A stretch of 64,000 nt of DNA from Prunella strophiata (Eukaryota > Chordata > Aves > Passeriformes > Prunellidae): contig JAZBQD010000006.1 of assembly GCA_036583965.1 (NCBI GenBank), forward strand, positions 490,496 to 554,495, in the 5' to 3' direction. The position numbers and the translations under genes were made by a program. The notes under the pieces are model-generated. The model did not search any database. It saw only the letters and a list, made by a program, of their open reading frames with translations, and was not told the DNA's origin. Of the stretch, positions 1 through 11,585 are shown in pieces. Numbering within the stretch: the first letter of the stretch is position 1; each line of letters opens with the position of its first letter.

Positions 1-1978
<1,978 letters not shown>

Positions 1979-2560
1979 CTGCTGCATGTGGAGGGGGGCA
2001 ATGCTCCTGGGGCTGGCTGGGGAAGCTGCAGATACAGGGAGGGGTGGAATCCTTGTGGTGCTTCCTGTTTCTGCTCCTCATCCTGTGTCTTTGCTCTTCC
2101 TCACACTCTTCTTCCTCCTGCTATTCCTCCTTCTCCTGCACAATCCCACCTTCTCCTCCCACATGCATATTATGATGATTTTGTTCCTCAACCCTGCTTC
2201 TCCTTCCCTTCTCCTCCTGCCCCCAGGCCCAGCACCCACTGCCGGCTCCCTCTTCCCCCCAAACCCACAGCATCCCAGCGCAGGGGCAGGGATGGAGCTG
2301 GGGCAGGTCGGGCTGGGGCAGCGCTGGGCTCTCGGCCGCTCCCGCCCGCACTCGGTCCCCACTGCAGCCGCTCCCGCCAGGGCAGCGCTGGGGGGCCCGG
2401 CCTTGGCGCTCCCCCACTCCCACCTCCCCAAATTCCCCTTGCGGGGGGCGCTGGGGCCGAGGGGGGGGCACGCAGGTGGGATCCTGGGTGGGAACTACTG
2501 GGAGCTGCGGGTCTGCCTGGCAACTGCTGAGTCATCAGCGCTGCGCACTCTGATTGGCTG
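1979..2560 (-). promoter_or_regulatory. ZNF-1 promoter and first exon (CpG-rich)
   Basis: This is one of four near-identical GC-rich blocks in front of the ZNF exons. A CCAAT box (AGCCAATCAG on minus, 2550-2559) and an NF-E2/antioxidant-response-type site (ATGACTCAGCA on minus, 2525-2535) lie upstream of a purine-rich exon. The exon ends at 1979 with donor CAGCAG/GTGACC. No single reading frame through exon 1 is convincing, so it is probably untranslated; this is inferred. It lies about 100 bp from the divergent ERV LTR at 2661. Confidence 0.7.
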
Positions 2561-2660
2561 AAAATTGCCTGAGGGCTGGGGCTGCAGCAAGGGGGGACAC
2601 CCTGCTCCAGAGGGGATGTCCCACAAACGGGGGACCCCCATGAAAGGAACAAGAGGAAAG

Positions 2661-3127
2661 TGTCTTTACAAACAGATACTGTGAATTTGTTCAGAGATAG
2701 GGCCAGGGACTTGTACCTAAGGAAGTGAGAGGAGAAGCCATCAGTTTTAGAAAATGTTATTAATTGATGACACAGACTGCAGCTCAGCCAAGGTCCTGCT
2801 CAATTAAAGAACTTCGAGAAGATGAACAAAGACTTAACAGAGCAAGGAATATACTTGGCTATACGAAAGTGGGATACATATTAAGGGGGTATGTAGTAGG
2901 TGGATTGGGATGTCTAGTAGCTCACAAAGTACTTCAGCCTATGGGGAAATGGAAATGTGGAAAATAAAATTAGGAAGAAAAGGAGGCTGTGTCCTCCAAT
3001 AATTGGAGTGACCCCATGCGAAATGTCTCATGGCCTCTCCCATTTTTTAGGAATGAAATTACTTTTACAGGACTCCACTGTCTGTTTGGTGGACAGAAAC
3101 CTCTGGTGATGTCAATTTTTCCACACA
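2661..3127 (+). repeat. 5' LTR of ERV copy 1
   Basis: The 467-bp sequence starts TGTCTTTACAAAC and ends CCACACA. It aligns with the LTRs at 19857-20342, 34355-34809 and 58761-60212, with the solo LTR 27020-27488, and more distantly with the 3' LTRs. The TATA-box position seen in its relatives is degraded here. Confidence 0.78.
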
Positions 3128-3779
3128 CCCTGGGACTTGTCCAGAATTCCTTCCACCATCCGAGGCAGTGGGAAGTGAGTGCAGCTGAAGGTGCCTCACC
3201 CAGTTTGAGTGATCGGCTCCCTTGGCAGCGTCACTGGGCATTGGCTGGGGACCCAAGAGTGACCAGGAGACAGACGAGTGACAGATCGGGGGGGCTGTGA
3301 AGAGTCAGCAGAGAGAGAGCACTGAAAATCTCATCAGTGAGTGCAGTGGGGTCTTCAGGGAGTGAACATGGCAAGGCACCCATGGAAGGTAGAAAAGGGA
3401 AAGCCAGGAAGGGGTCCTGTGCCAAAGGGGATGATGATCCCAAAATATCTCTGAAGGGTCCCCTTGGGAGAATGTTGAGGTAGTTTGCACATTCTCACAG
3501 AGGTAATTAAGATCATGGACACCCAGGGGGGCAATAAAGGAAGTTCAGAAGTGATTTGGACAACAGGGGATGGATGGTGGTGTTGTGCTGGGTGAAGGGG
3601 AGTGTGCAGGAATACGGTTAAGGCATGAAGCAGCAGGAGGAATTTAAGTGGTATGAAAAAGGAAGATGGAAAAGAAGACGAAGAGATAAATATTGAGGAT
3701 TGGGATGCTTTTCAGCAGGGTCTTAGCCTCAAAATTTGCCAGCTGATCCTTTGTATCCCTGGTTTCCAGGAGAGGAGAA
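3128..3779 (+). other. ERV copy 1 leader, no gene
   Basis: Non-coding sequence shared with the other ERV copies (compare 60213-60860). It may include a primer-binding site just after the LTR, but I could not match it to a tRNA. No open frame is conserved between copies. Confidence 0.5.
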
Positions 3780-4120
3780 GAAGGAGGTGAGGATTTCAGG
3801 GGGTTTCTCTGTGCTGGGCAGCGGCAGCACCAGGGCGCAGAGGTGCGGGACCGGGAGCTCGGGCTGGGGGCCTGTGGGGAGCTGCGGGGCCGGGCCGGGG
3901 CTGTGGGGCAGCCGGGGCTCAGCGCCGGGCGCTGCCTGACCCCACCAGCCCCGGGCAGGGCCGGCAGTGGCCCCCGGCCCCCAGGAGGCTGCGGGACGCC
4001 CCGGCCGCTGCCCGGCCCCGTGGAGCTGCCGGCCCTGCCCGCCGGGGGGGCCACGTTTGGACACTGTGGCACGACAGGGAACGGCTCTGGGACACGGGGT
4101 GGGGAGGGGAGGCTGAACAC
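3780..4120 (+). other. GC-rich block inside ERV copy 1
   Basis: About 340 bp of very GC- and CpG-rich DNA sits where gag matrix/capsid would be expected. It is nearly identical in all four copies (18830-19170, 33345-33670, 60900-61220 in matching orientation). Frames of 115-190 residues are open on several strands, as expected from base composition. Copy 1 carries a one-base insertion near 3831 that breaks the longest frame seen in copies 3 and 4. I do not recognise a product; a captured host exon or CpG promoter is possible. Confidence 0.5.
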
Positions 4121-4359
4121 GAGGAGGAGTAGAAAGGAACATCTGGGAAATGTGGATTGTACATGGAAAGATGAGGATTTTCTTTTAAGGATTTGGTTTG
4201 GGTCACTGGAGAAACCAATGATTTTGCAGAAAGCTCAGCAGCTGTCAGAGGATGAGCACCCACAGGCACTGAGGGGGGCTGGAGGAGTGGCAGAATAAGG
4301 CCCTGGAACCCTTGGGCACAAAGGAACAGAAGGTGAATGCAAGAAGGGATGAGCAAAAG

Positions 4360-4970
4360 GCCAAGCTGAAGGCAGAGGCCATGGCAGAGTTCCTACAGCC
4401 CCTGAGGGATCAACCCAGGGCCCAAGGGGGCCCCAGCACCCAGGGGACAGGCTCGGCCACAAGGACCTGGCAGAGGCATTGCCCTCCTCAGCAGGGGAGA
4501 GCCCACCCAAACAGCCCCTGGCAAGGAATCAGGGTTCCAGCTGCAGGGCACAAGGACACTGCAAGCAGAGACAGCAGCACCCTCAGGAGGAGCAAGTCCA
4601 CCCCTTGATGGACATGGACTGGCAGGGGTGTCAGAGCTCCCATCACACCAGGGACCCACCACACTGGAGCCCTTGAGAACATTCAGGGTGGGTCTGGATC
4701 AAGAGGAGACATTTCCTGATGGACACAGGGGCCTCACAATCCACTCTGAATCTTAGACCTAAGGAGGGAAAAATGCCAAAAATGTCTTGGATTATTGAGG
4801 GGATAAGTGGGAAAGATGTGTGGTTTTATTCAACCACTATTAGAAGATGTGGGAGATGGGTTTGAAATGCATGACTTTTTATTTGCTCCTAGTTGTGATT
4901 ATAATTTACTGGGAAGGAATTTCATTGCTAAATTGGGAATGCAAATTAATATTATAAAAGGTGATACAGA
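4360..4970 (+). pseudogene. gag nucleocapsid / protease remnant (ERV copy 1)
   Basis: Translated in pieces, this shows a nucleocapsid-like stretch with a damaged zinc knuckle (SSCRAQGHCKQ; first Cys lost). A retroviral aspartic protease follows, with an active-site motif close to LMDTGAS near 4720 and the conserved LLGRNF near 4910. Frames shift between the parts, so no active protein can result. The same segment occurs in copy 2 (16560-17130, minus) and copy 4 (61430-61900, plus). Confidence 0.72.
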
Positions 4971-5099
4971 GGCTAGTTCTATTGCACCACTGTGTCAAAT
5001 GTGATACAATTTGGCAAGGCCTATGCTGAAGTAAACCCAGAAGTGTGGGCAGCCCCAGGGAAAAAGGGAAAACTACATATGGAGCCAAATTACTCTGAA

Positions 5100-5690
5100 T
5101 CAACCAGGACAAGTGGTGTCTCACAGCAACACCCTGTTCCAGGGGAGGGAAGGAAGGGGAATCAGACAAAGCACAGGTTACCTGCCCCATGGTCAGCTCA
5201 ACCCGCGGAGCTGTGTGTGCTTGTAAGAGCCTGGCACTGAAATGCCCTGAGCAGGAAGGCTTCAATACCTTCTGGTGACACCATGCCACCTAACAGGGGG
5301 GCAAACGCATTTCCAACTGCTTCAGCAATCACTGGATCACTTATTTAGGTATTTCTAAAACAAGTAATCCCAAGAAAATGGATTGTGGAAGCAATAGACT
5401 CAGCTGGGGAACTCATTTTACAGGAAAGATCCTCCACGGGGTTATGGCAGCTTCAGGAATACAATGGGATCTCCATAACCCCTGGTTAACCCCCCAGAGC
5501 TCAGGCCAGGTAGAAAGAATGAATGGGGAAATGAAGAAACACCTTTGGAAGCTGGTGATAGAAACCAAGACGCCATGGGTATAGCTTTTGCCATTGGCTT
5601 TGGCAAGAACAAGAGCCAGACCCAGGGCACATATTCAATTATCACCCTTGCAATTCATGCCAGAAATTCCTCACTCTGGTAATTCTCCAC
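5100..5690 (+). pseudogene. RNase H and integrase remnant (ERV copy 1)
   Basis: The frame around 5160-5230 resembles the end of retroviral RNase H (QPAELCVLVRA). From about 5360 the sequence reads as the second half of an integrase core: HFTGKIL, then GIQWDLHNPW, then PQSSGQVERMNGE with the catalytic Glu. This order and wording fit gammaretrovirus-type pol. Stops and frameshifts lie between the parts, and the reverse-transcriptase palm is absent. The minus-strand relative at 15852-16178 keeps a longer open integrase piece. Confidence 0.75.
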
Positions 5691-6401
5691 CTAGTGCAGG
5701 GTGGAGATAAGGGATGTGCATTTGAAGCAGTCTGTGGCCAGAATCCTGTCTCTTGTGAAATCTCTCCCACAGGAGGCTGGGCTGGCACAGAGCCTGCCTT
5801 GGGACTTTGCTGTTCCCAGCATCCAGCCAGGACATCGGCTCCTGCCTAAGGAGTGCAAAGAAGCAGCACTGGTGGCCAAGTGGCCTGGCCCATGCCAAGT
5901 GTCCCTGAGCCCAGAAACAGCCCCAGCACAGCTGAACACGGGGGGACCCCTCAGCCTCGGCTCCAGGGCTCTGAAGCCCCGCAGATTTGCACTTCCCACC
6001 TGCAGCAGGAGGGTGGGAGGCCGCCACTGAGCCTGCACTCAAGGCAACGCAGCAGCAGCAGCCAGGGCTCCAGAGCGGGGCAAGCCCCTGGGGCTGCCCA
6101 CAGATCCTCTGCTGAAATCCTCTGCCTGGCCACCCTCCTTTGGCATCTCCAGCCACTGGGGCCAATCCTTGCTGCCACTGCTGCAGCTTCAGTGCTTTCT
6201 GGGCCTGCACTCGCCACAGCTGCTGGGGAAGACAAAGGGAGAATTCCACTCTGGCTCTCAGTTACACTCACACACTGTGCTGCCTGCGATTGGATTGCTG
6301 GAAAATACACCAAGTTTATTCCTTTTAAGTCTTATTTCTCTACTCAGGATTGGTTTGCCTTTGCCTTGGGGAAAGAAATTTTAAAGGTTTCTTTTAAGTG
6401 A
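5691..6401 (+). other. GC-rich post-integrase segment of ERV copy 1
   Basis: This segment recurs in copy 2 (15180-15890, minus) and copy 4 (62510-63110, plus). Frames of 130-190 residues are open on both strands in all three copies. I find no family match; the plus-sense reading is low-complexity and Ser/Pro/Ala-rich. It lies where env would begin. Treat it as non-coding unless codon-level constraint is shown. Confidence 0.4.
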
Positions 6402-7339
6402 GGTTACCCCACTCAACAGAGATGAGTTTAACATCTCAACTGACTGGGAACAGCCCAAAAGATGCCCACAAAGATAACGACCAGCAACAAAACATCAACG
6501 CCCAGCAGCAAACAGCAACCAACAGCTACCCCAGACACTGCCCCTGGCAGAGTTGGAGACACCTGGCCAGGAAAAGGCTGAGAAGGAAATCCAGGAATTC
6601 GAACCTAATTAACATCAGAGGAAAGGAAATCCAGGTCCAAAGGAAACCAAATACTAAAAACAACACAACTTGGAAAAAATCAGCATTAAGCCAATGGATT
6701 TCTATGGGTTTTGGACTGTACAAAGTTAAGGGAAAATCGAGTAAAACTCACATGTCAAGGAATAATTTTCTCTGCACAGTCAGGCTATGTGTGGATGAGA
6801 TGATTTCTGTTTCACATCTTTGCCAGAACCAAGTAATACCTTGACTCTCTAACACTAAGGATATTGTGGGAAAGTTTTTGGTTTCCTCGCAGTACCAGTG
6901 ACAAGATTACACCAGGAGAAAGATTTTTCATAATAATCCTACTATTATATTGTCAGGTGGGTTTGCAACAGAAGTGTGAGAATCAAGTTTTGGTAAGGGT
7001 TTTTCGATGTTCACCTTTAGCTCCATTCTGAAAAACTGGAAGAGCTTTAGATGAAACCAAGAAACAAAAAAAGAAGCAGATTCTGAGGGGGGCCACTTGT
7101 GAGTCACCTGATGGCTGCCCTGGAAGAGAAAAACTGGAAGAGCTTTAGAGGTGACGATTTAACTCATAAACAGTTAAAAGTTTATTTAAATAATGTTTTA
7201 AAACAGTTAATAGTTTGTTTAAATAGTGTTTAAAAAACCAAGAAACAAAAAAAGAAGCAGATTCTGAGGGGGGCCACTTGTGAGTCACCTGATGGCTGCC
7301 CTGGAAGAGAGGCTTCATTCCAGCAGCCTGGAGAGGAGC
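6402..7339 (+). repeat. AT-rich ERV stretch with direct duplications
   Basis: Degenerate ERV sequence with no convincing gene. A stretch of about 75 bp at 7053-7129 (AAACCAAGAAAC ... GGAAGAGA) is repeated at 7236-7310. A 20-bp piece at 7031-7050 recurs at 7129-7148. An imperfect 33-bp tandem pair lies at 7168-7233. Confidence 0.6.
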
Positions 7340-8430
7340 TTTAGAAATGCAAATTAACACTGCTGGGGCCAAGTGTGGACTATGTTCCTGGGTCTTCTTG
7401 CCTAGGGCAGGAATTGGGCTGATTCCCTCTGCCCCTCACCCCAAGCTCTGCCTGCTTGCACAGATGAAATTTGCACAGCTAAAGGCAGAGCCCATGGTGA
7501 GGATATCTGACTCAGTAACAGAAACTGGTGAAGCTGCAAAGGAAAACAGCAAATGGAGAAAGTTGTGAAAACTTCACTAAAATAAGTGGGTGGGAATCAT
7601 CCCTGTCCCCACTCCAACCTGTGCTGTCACTGTCTACATAATATAGAGTGTATCAGAGCACTGGGGTTTCTTGCTACCATACATTCAGAGAAATCAGTTG
7701 GGAATCCAAGTATTTGATGTTTAAATTGGAGAAAACTGGTCAATTTATACAGTCCTGGCTCCTGAGGGAGTGCCAAAAATGGGGAAAAGCTGAAGGGCCA
7801 CCAAAACAAATCCTACAACACCGTGGATCAGCCCCTGGGAACCCGAACTAATTCATACCAGGAGCCACAGAACCCATTTAGCATTTCAATGGCATCATTA
7901 GATTACAAGCTGTCCTCAAAATAATAACCAACCAGACAGCTCCAGCTCCTGACCTTCCTGCTGACCAACCCACTGACATGAGGAACACAACATTTCACCA
8001 TGGGATGACATCAGATTATCTTTTAGCAGAAAAAGGAGGAGTTTGTGGAAAATTAAATTACTCAAACTGCTGTTGGCAAAGAGATGACAAAGGAAAAGTG
8101 GAGAAACAGATAACAAAGGAAAGAAGAAAGCAGCTCATGTACCAGTCCAAACGTGGAAAGGATGGGAATGGGACACGGTTTTGTGGTTCCCTGGCAGACC
8201 ATGGGTTAAACGAATGCTGCTTCTCCTCTTATGTGCTACAGCAACTCTCATCTTTTTACCATGCTCCACACCTGGAGAGTGCAGCTCATTCAGCAGCTGA
8301 GTGAGGGGATGCAGGTGGCAGCCAGGCCTCCTGATCCAGAAAGGGCTACAGAAGGACAGGGAATGAAGTCACTGAGAATAATCCCAAAACCAAAGAGGAA
8401 TCCAAAACAAAAAACAGTCAATGAGTGAAT
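7340..8430 (+). pseudogene. env transmembrane-subunit remnant (ERV copy 1)
   Basis: The best-preserved part (7978-8304) reads as the ectodomain of a retroviral envelope TM subunit. A heptad-like FHHGMTSDYLLAE region comes first, then GGVC followed seven residues later by CC. In another frame come a Trp-rich stretch and a hydrophobic anchor (RMLLLLLCATATLIFLPC). The frame change between ectodomain and anchor, plus upstream stops, disable it. Relatives are at 12709-12980 and 29700-30030 on minus. In this family TM mediates membrane fusion; here it is only a fossil. Confidence 0.68.
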
Positions 8431-8869
8431 CTGCTTGGAGACAGGGTCAGGGACTTGTAGATAAGGAAGTAATGGGAGAAAGCATCAGTTTCAGAAAATG
8501 TTAATTGACATGGACTGCAACTTACACAAAGTCCCACTAAATTCCTGTATTCGAGAAGAACAAAGACTTAACAGAGCCATGAATATTGGCTGTTAAACAA
8601 AAGTGGGGGTGCATATTAACGAGGACATGCAGCAGGCGCATCATCGGGAAGTCTGAACCTTCCAAGTACCTCAGCCAGTGGGCAAAGGGAGAGGGAGATG
8701 CGGCCGGGAAAATGAGGATAAAAAGGAGGCTGCGTACTACAGCAAAGGAGAGACCACACGGCAAATGCCCCACGGCCTCTCCCTCGGCTCCGCAATAAAG
8801 TCACTTTTACAGGACTCCTCTGTCTCCTCTGGGCACAGAAACCTCCGGCCACGTGAATGTCCCCGCACA
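8420..8869 (+). repeat. 3' LTR of ERV copy 1
   Basis: It is related to the 5' LTR but lacks roughly its first 20 bp. It keeps a TATA-like GATAAAAAGG (8717-8726), a polyadenylation signal AATAAA (8794-8799), and ends CCCGCACA at 8869. The closest relative is the minus-strand LTR 29043-29507, which borders the other copy of the same CpG island. Confidence 0.75.
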
Positions 8870-10230
8870 GCCCCGGGCACGGGGCAGCCGCCTCTGTCCT
8901 AGCCACGGGAACCGGGCCGAGCCAGCGCTGCCCCGGCAGCGGCGGGAAGGAGACCGCGGGCAGGGGGTGCCTGAGGGAGGCCCCGAGCCCGTGGGAGGCC
9001 CCTGCAGAGCCATGGAAGTGGCTCCTGGCGGGACCTGTGAGCCCCTGGGGGATCCCCGCTGCAGCAGCCCGTTCCTGAGGGCTGTGTCCCCTGGGAGGGA
9101 CCCCAGGCTGGAGCAGGACAAGGATTCCTGTCCCTGAGGGGGAGGCTGTGACATGACCTGACTGTGACCCCCATCCCCTGTGCCTCTGGGTGGGGAGAAG
9201 GGAGGAAATAGGGGATAAAGTTAAACCCGGGAAGGAGGGAGAGGTGGGGGAAAGGTGTTTCCGTAGGAATTGAGTTCTCATTCTCTTGCCCTGGTATGTT
9301 TGAGAATTAATTCAATTAATTTCCCCAAGTCAAATTTGTTGTGCCCGTCACCAATGAGTGAACTGTCGCCACCCTTATCCAGACCCTCGAGCCTTTCCTT
9401 ATGTGTTCTGTTCCCTGCCCAAGGTGAGGAGGGAAGTGACAAAGAGGTTTTGGCCTCTCTCAGGCATCCCCTGCTTCACCCTGGGCTCCTGCCGGGGCTG
9501 CAGGCGGGTCCCTGCTCCGTCCCGGACTCACCCCAGCTCCCAGCGCCCTCAGGTCCCGGTCACGCCGAGCTCCCGGCGGTTCAGGGCAGCAGCAGCGGCG
9601 GCTCCTTGGCCTCCTGCCCGGGCCGGGCCCAGCGCCAGGGCCGCCCCTCAGCCGCGGATTCCGGGAAATGTCGGAGTTCGGGGAAAGGGAGGCGAGCCCG
9701 GTGCCGCGTGCAGAGCCCGCCCCTCGCTGCGATTGGCCGGTTCTGCCGTCAGTCGTGGTTCCGGCGCGCTGATTGGTGAGAGCGGGGCCAAGCAGGGCCC
9801 CGGTGCCGCCCCCAGGGCGCCCCTGGCTCCGCAGAGCCGCCATTGGCGGAGCGTCTGTGCGGGCCCGGCAGCGGCGGCAGCGGCCGGAGCCCGGTGAGGC
9901 GGCAGCGGAGGAGCTCGGAGGCGGCCCCAGCGCAGCCTCCGGGCACGGGGCAGCCGCCTCTGTCCTAGCCACGGGAACCGGGACGAGCCAGCGCTGCTGG
10001 CAGCGGCTCCTGCCCCGGCAGCGGCGGGAAGGAGACCGCGGGCAGCCGCTCCCGCAGCGCCCTCAGGCCAGGGCCAACACGGGCCGGACACGGCACAAGG
10101 AACCCGCCGGAGCCCCCTGCCGCCCCCTCCGCCCGCAGCGAGCCCCGAGCTCCCGCACAACCCAGCGCGGCTCCCACCTGCGCTGCGGCCGCCTCCGAGC
10201 TCCGCCGCCGCCTCACCGGTGGTTCCCGGT
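8870..10230. promoter_or_regulatory. CpG island with three CCAAT boxes
   Basis: GC- and CpG-rich DNA. Three CCAAT elements, read as ATTGG, lie near 9733, 9770 and 9842. The arrangement is the same as at 28098-28212. It is followed by sequence resembling a 5' exon (GGAGCCCGGTGAGGCGGC). The downstream gene is not identifiable. Small proline/arginine-rich frames in this stretch are composition artefacts. Confidence 0.6.
9885..10218. repeat. Inverted repeat within the CpG island
   Basis: The arm near 9890-9940 (GGTGAGGCGGC...GAGCTCGGAGGCGGCC) reappears as reverse complement near 10165-10218 (GGCCGCCTCCGAGCTC...GCCTCACCGG). The arms are separated by roughly 230 bp of other GC-rich sequence. In the copy at 28.2 kb the same exon is present once and is followed directly by a splice donor. 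Confidence 0.6.
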
Positions 10231-10835
10231 CACCCCCTGTACGATCCCGGTCACTCCCAGTTTGGTCCAAATCACTCCCAGTAAGATCCCAGTTGCCCCC
10301 AGTACGGTCCCAGTGGCTCCCAGTCATCCCCTGTATGGTTCCTTTCCCTCTCAGTCCCTCTCTGTAAGAGTCCAGTGTGGCCCCAGTCACTTCCAGTATG
10401 AGCCCAGTCACACCTTACACGATGCCATTTGCTCCCGCTGTGTTCCCAGTTGCTCCCAGTATGAGTCCAGTCACCTCCAGTATGATCCCAGACACTCCCA
10501 GTGCTATGCCAGTCACTCCAAGTGTGACCCTGTCAGTCCCAGTATGATCCCAGTATCACCCCAGCACGGGTCCAGCTGCTCCCAGTTGCCCCTGCATTAT
10601 TCCAGTTTCTCTTATTCACCCCTACTACAGATCTGATCCCTCCCAGTATGATTCCAGTCAGTCCCAGGATGATCCAAACCACTCCCAGTGTCTCCCAGTA
10701 TATCTCAATTGTCCCCTGCATGCTCCTAGTTGCCCTCAGTATGGTCCCAGTATATCCCAGTATGATCCCTGGTGTCCCAGCTCTGCTCCCAGTGGGTTCT
10801 TTTCCCAGTCTCTCCCAGTCCCTCACCAGCAGTTG
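10231..10835. repeat. CCCAGT-rich degenerate minisatellite
   Basis: About 600 bp built from diverged short units of the type TCCCAGTATGA/TCCCAGTCACT, roughly 10 bp or multiples. Arrays like this are common in introns and flanks on small avian chromosomes. No coding content. Confidence 0.8.
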
Positions 10836-10890
10836 TTGCCGTTTCCCAGATCCTGCCCCCCCACCCCATTCCCGGGCAATGGGACCCCCC

Positions 10891-10983
10891 CTGCACCCCC
10901 TTATCCTGCACCAACACCCCCCTGCGCCCCCTTATCCTGCACCAACACCCCCCTGCACCCCCTCATCCTGCACCAACACCCCC
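10891..10983. repeat. Three tandem copies of a 31-bp unit
   Basis: The 31-bp unit (CTGCACCCCC then TTATCCTGCACC...) occurs three times in a row with one or two mismatches, then a partial fourth copy. It lies upstream of the MHC class I promoter. Confidence 0.85.
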
Positions 10984-11394
10984 CTGCACCCCCTTTCCCG
11001 GCTATCCTCCTCTCCCAGTCCCTGGATCCCCCGTTTCCCTGGGAAACCCGAACTGGGCACGGGGCTCTGCAGCCGCTCTGGGATTTATGATCCCCCAGAG
11101 GAAAGGGAGAGAACAGCAGAGAGAGAGAAGGAGATTGGGACTCAGGGATCGGGGTCCCAGCGCCCAGTCCTGCTCCGCCGGGGGTGGGACCCGCACCCGC
11201 AGGAAAAGTTGGATCGGCTGCTCGCGGTGCTCGCCCGGCTTTGGGCCGAACCCAGCGGGCTCCGGCAGAGCTGGAGCGCGGGGCCCGGGAGCTCAGCACA
11301 GCCCGGCCCGGGGGTCCCGCAGGGCGCGGCCGAGGAGGGTCCCAGGTGGATCCCCGAGGATCCAGAGGGGTGCCAGGAGGGGGTCCAGCTGAAT

Positions 11395-11509
11395 TCGCTG
11401 GAATTGCCCCTTTTTGCCCTCCCCCTTCCCCCTCCCCCCGCGCTCCCTCGGGCACTTTCGCTTTCGCGTCTCTCCAGCTGCGCCACAGCCGCGATCGGGG
11501 ACGGCTGCG
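11395..11509 (+). promoter_or_regulatory. MHC class I promoter with interferon-stimulated response element
   Basis: The motif CACTTTCGCTTTCGC at 11453-11467 matches the interferon-stimulated response element (two TTTC cores spaced by two bases). It starts 57 bp before the ATG. A kB-like GGAATTGCCCC lies near 11400 and a pyrimidine tract in between. Class I genes are typically controlled by an enhancer-A/ISRE pair, so the arrangement supports the identity of the next exon. I did not find a convincing X/Y module. Confidence 0.75.
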
Positions 11510-11585
11510 ATGGCCCCAGCGCTGGGGCTGGGGGTGCTCTTGGGGCTCCTGGGGCTCCTGGGGAACCCGGGGGGCGCGACCAAAG
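11510..11585 (+). CDS. MHC class I heavy chain, exon 1 (signal peptide)
   Basis: ATG at 11510 opens a 25-codon hydrophobic leader, MAPALGLGVLLGLLGLLGNP then GGATK, ending in phase 1 at a consensus donor AAAG/GTGAGT. Leu-rich leaders of this form, encoded by a separate exon ending in phase 1, are typical of passerine MHC class I. The leader would be removed in the ER and the heavy chain would present peptides at the cell surface. Only exon 1 is visible: intron 1 is minisatellite DNA that runs into the assembly gap, and the sequence after the gap is an inverted ERV with no alpha-1 or alpha-2 exon. It may be an intact gene hidden by the gap or a truncated copy. A class II or CD1-like leader is a less likely alternative, given the interferon element. 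Confidence 0.7.

Larger units (their letters stand above)
2661..8869 (+). mobile_element. Gammaretrovirus-like ERV, copy 1 (degenerate provirus)
   Basis: This provirus lies head-to-head with ZNF-1. In order it has a 5' LTR (2661-3127), a leader, a GC-rich block (about 3780-4120), a gag nucleocapsid/protease remnant (4360-4970), RNase H and integrase remnants (5100-5690), a GC-rich post-integrase segment (5690-6400), an env transmembrane remnant (7340-8330) and a 3' LTR (about 8420-8869). The reverse-transcriptase core is missing and all frames are broken. No target-site duplication is visible: the left flank is ZNF promoter and the right flank is a CpG island. Gamma-like assignment rests on the single-knuckle nucleocapsid and the integrase sequence. 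Confidence 0.8.

Noticed and set aside
2661..8869. Possibility that an ERV copy is intact and competent
   Set aside because: The RT core is missing, and nucleocapsid, integrase and env are all frame-broken in the copies where they can be read.
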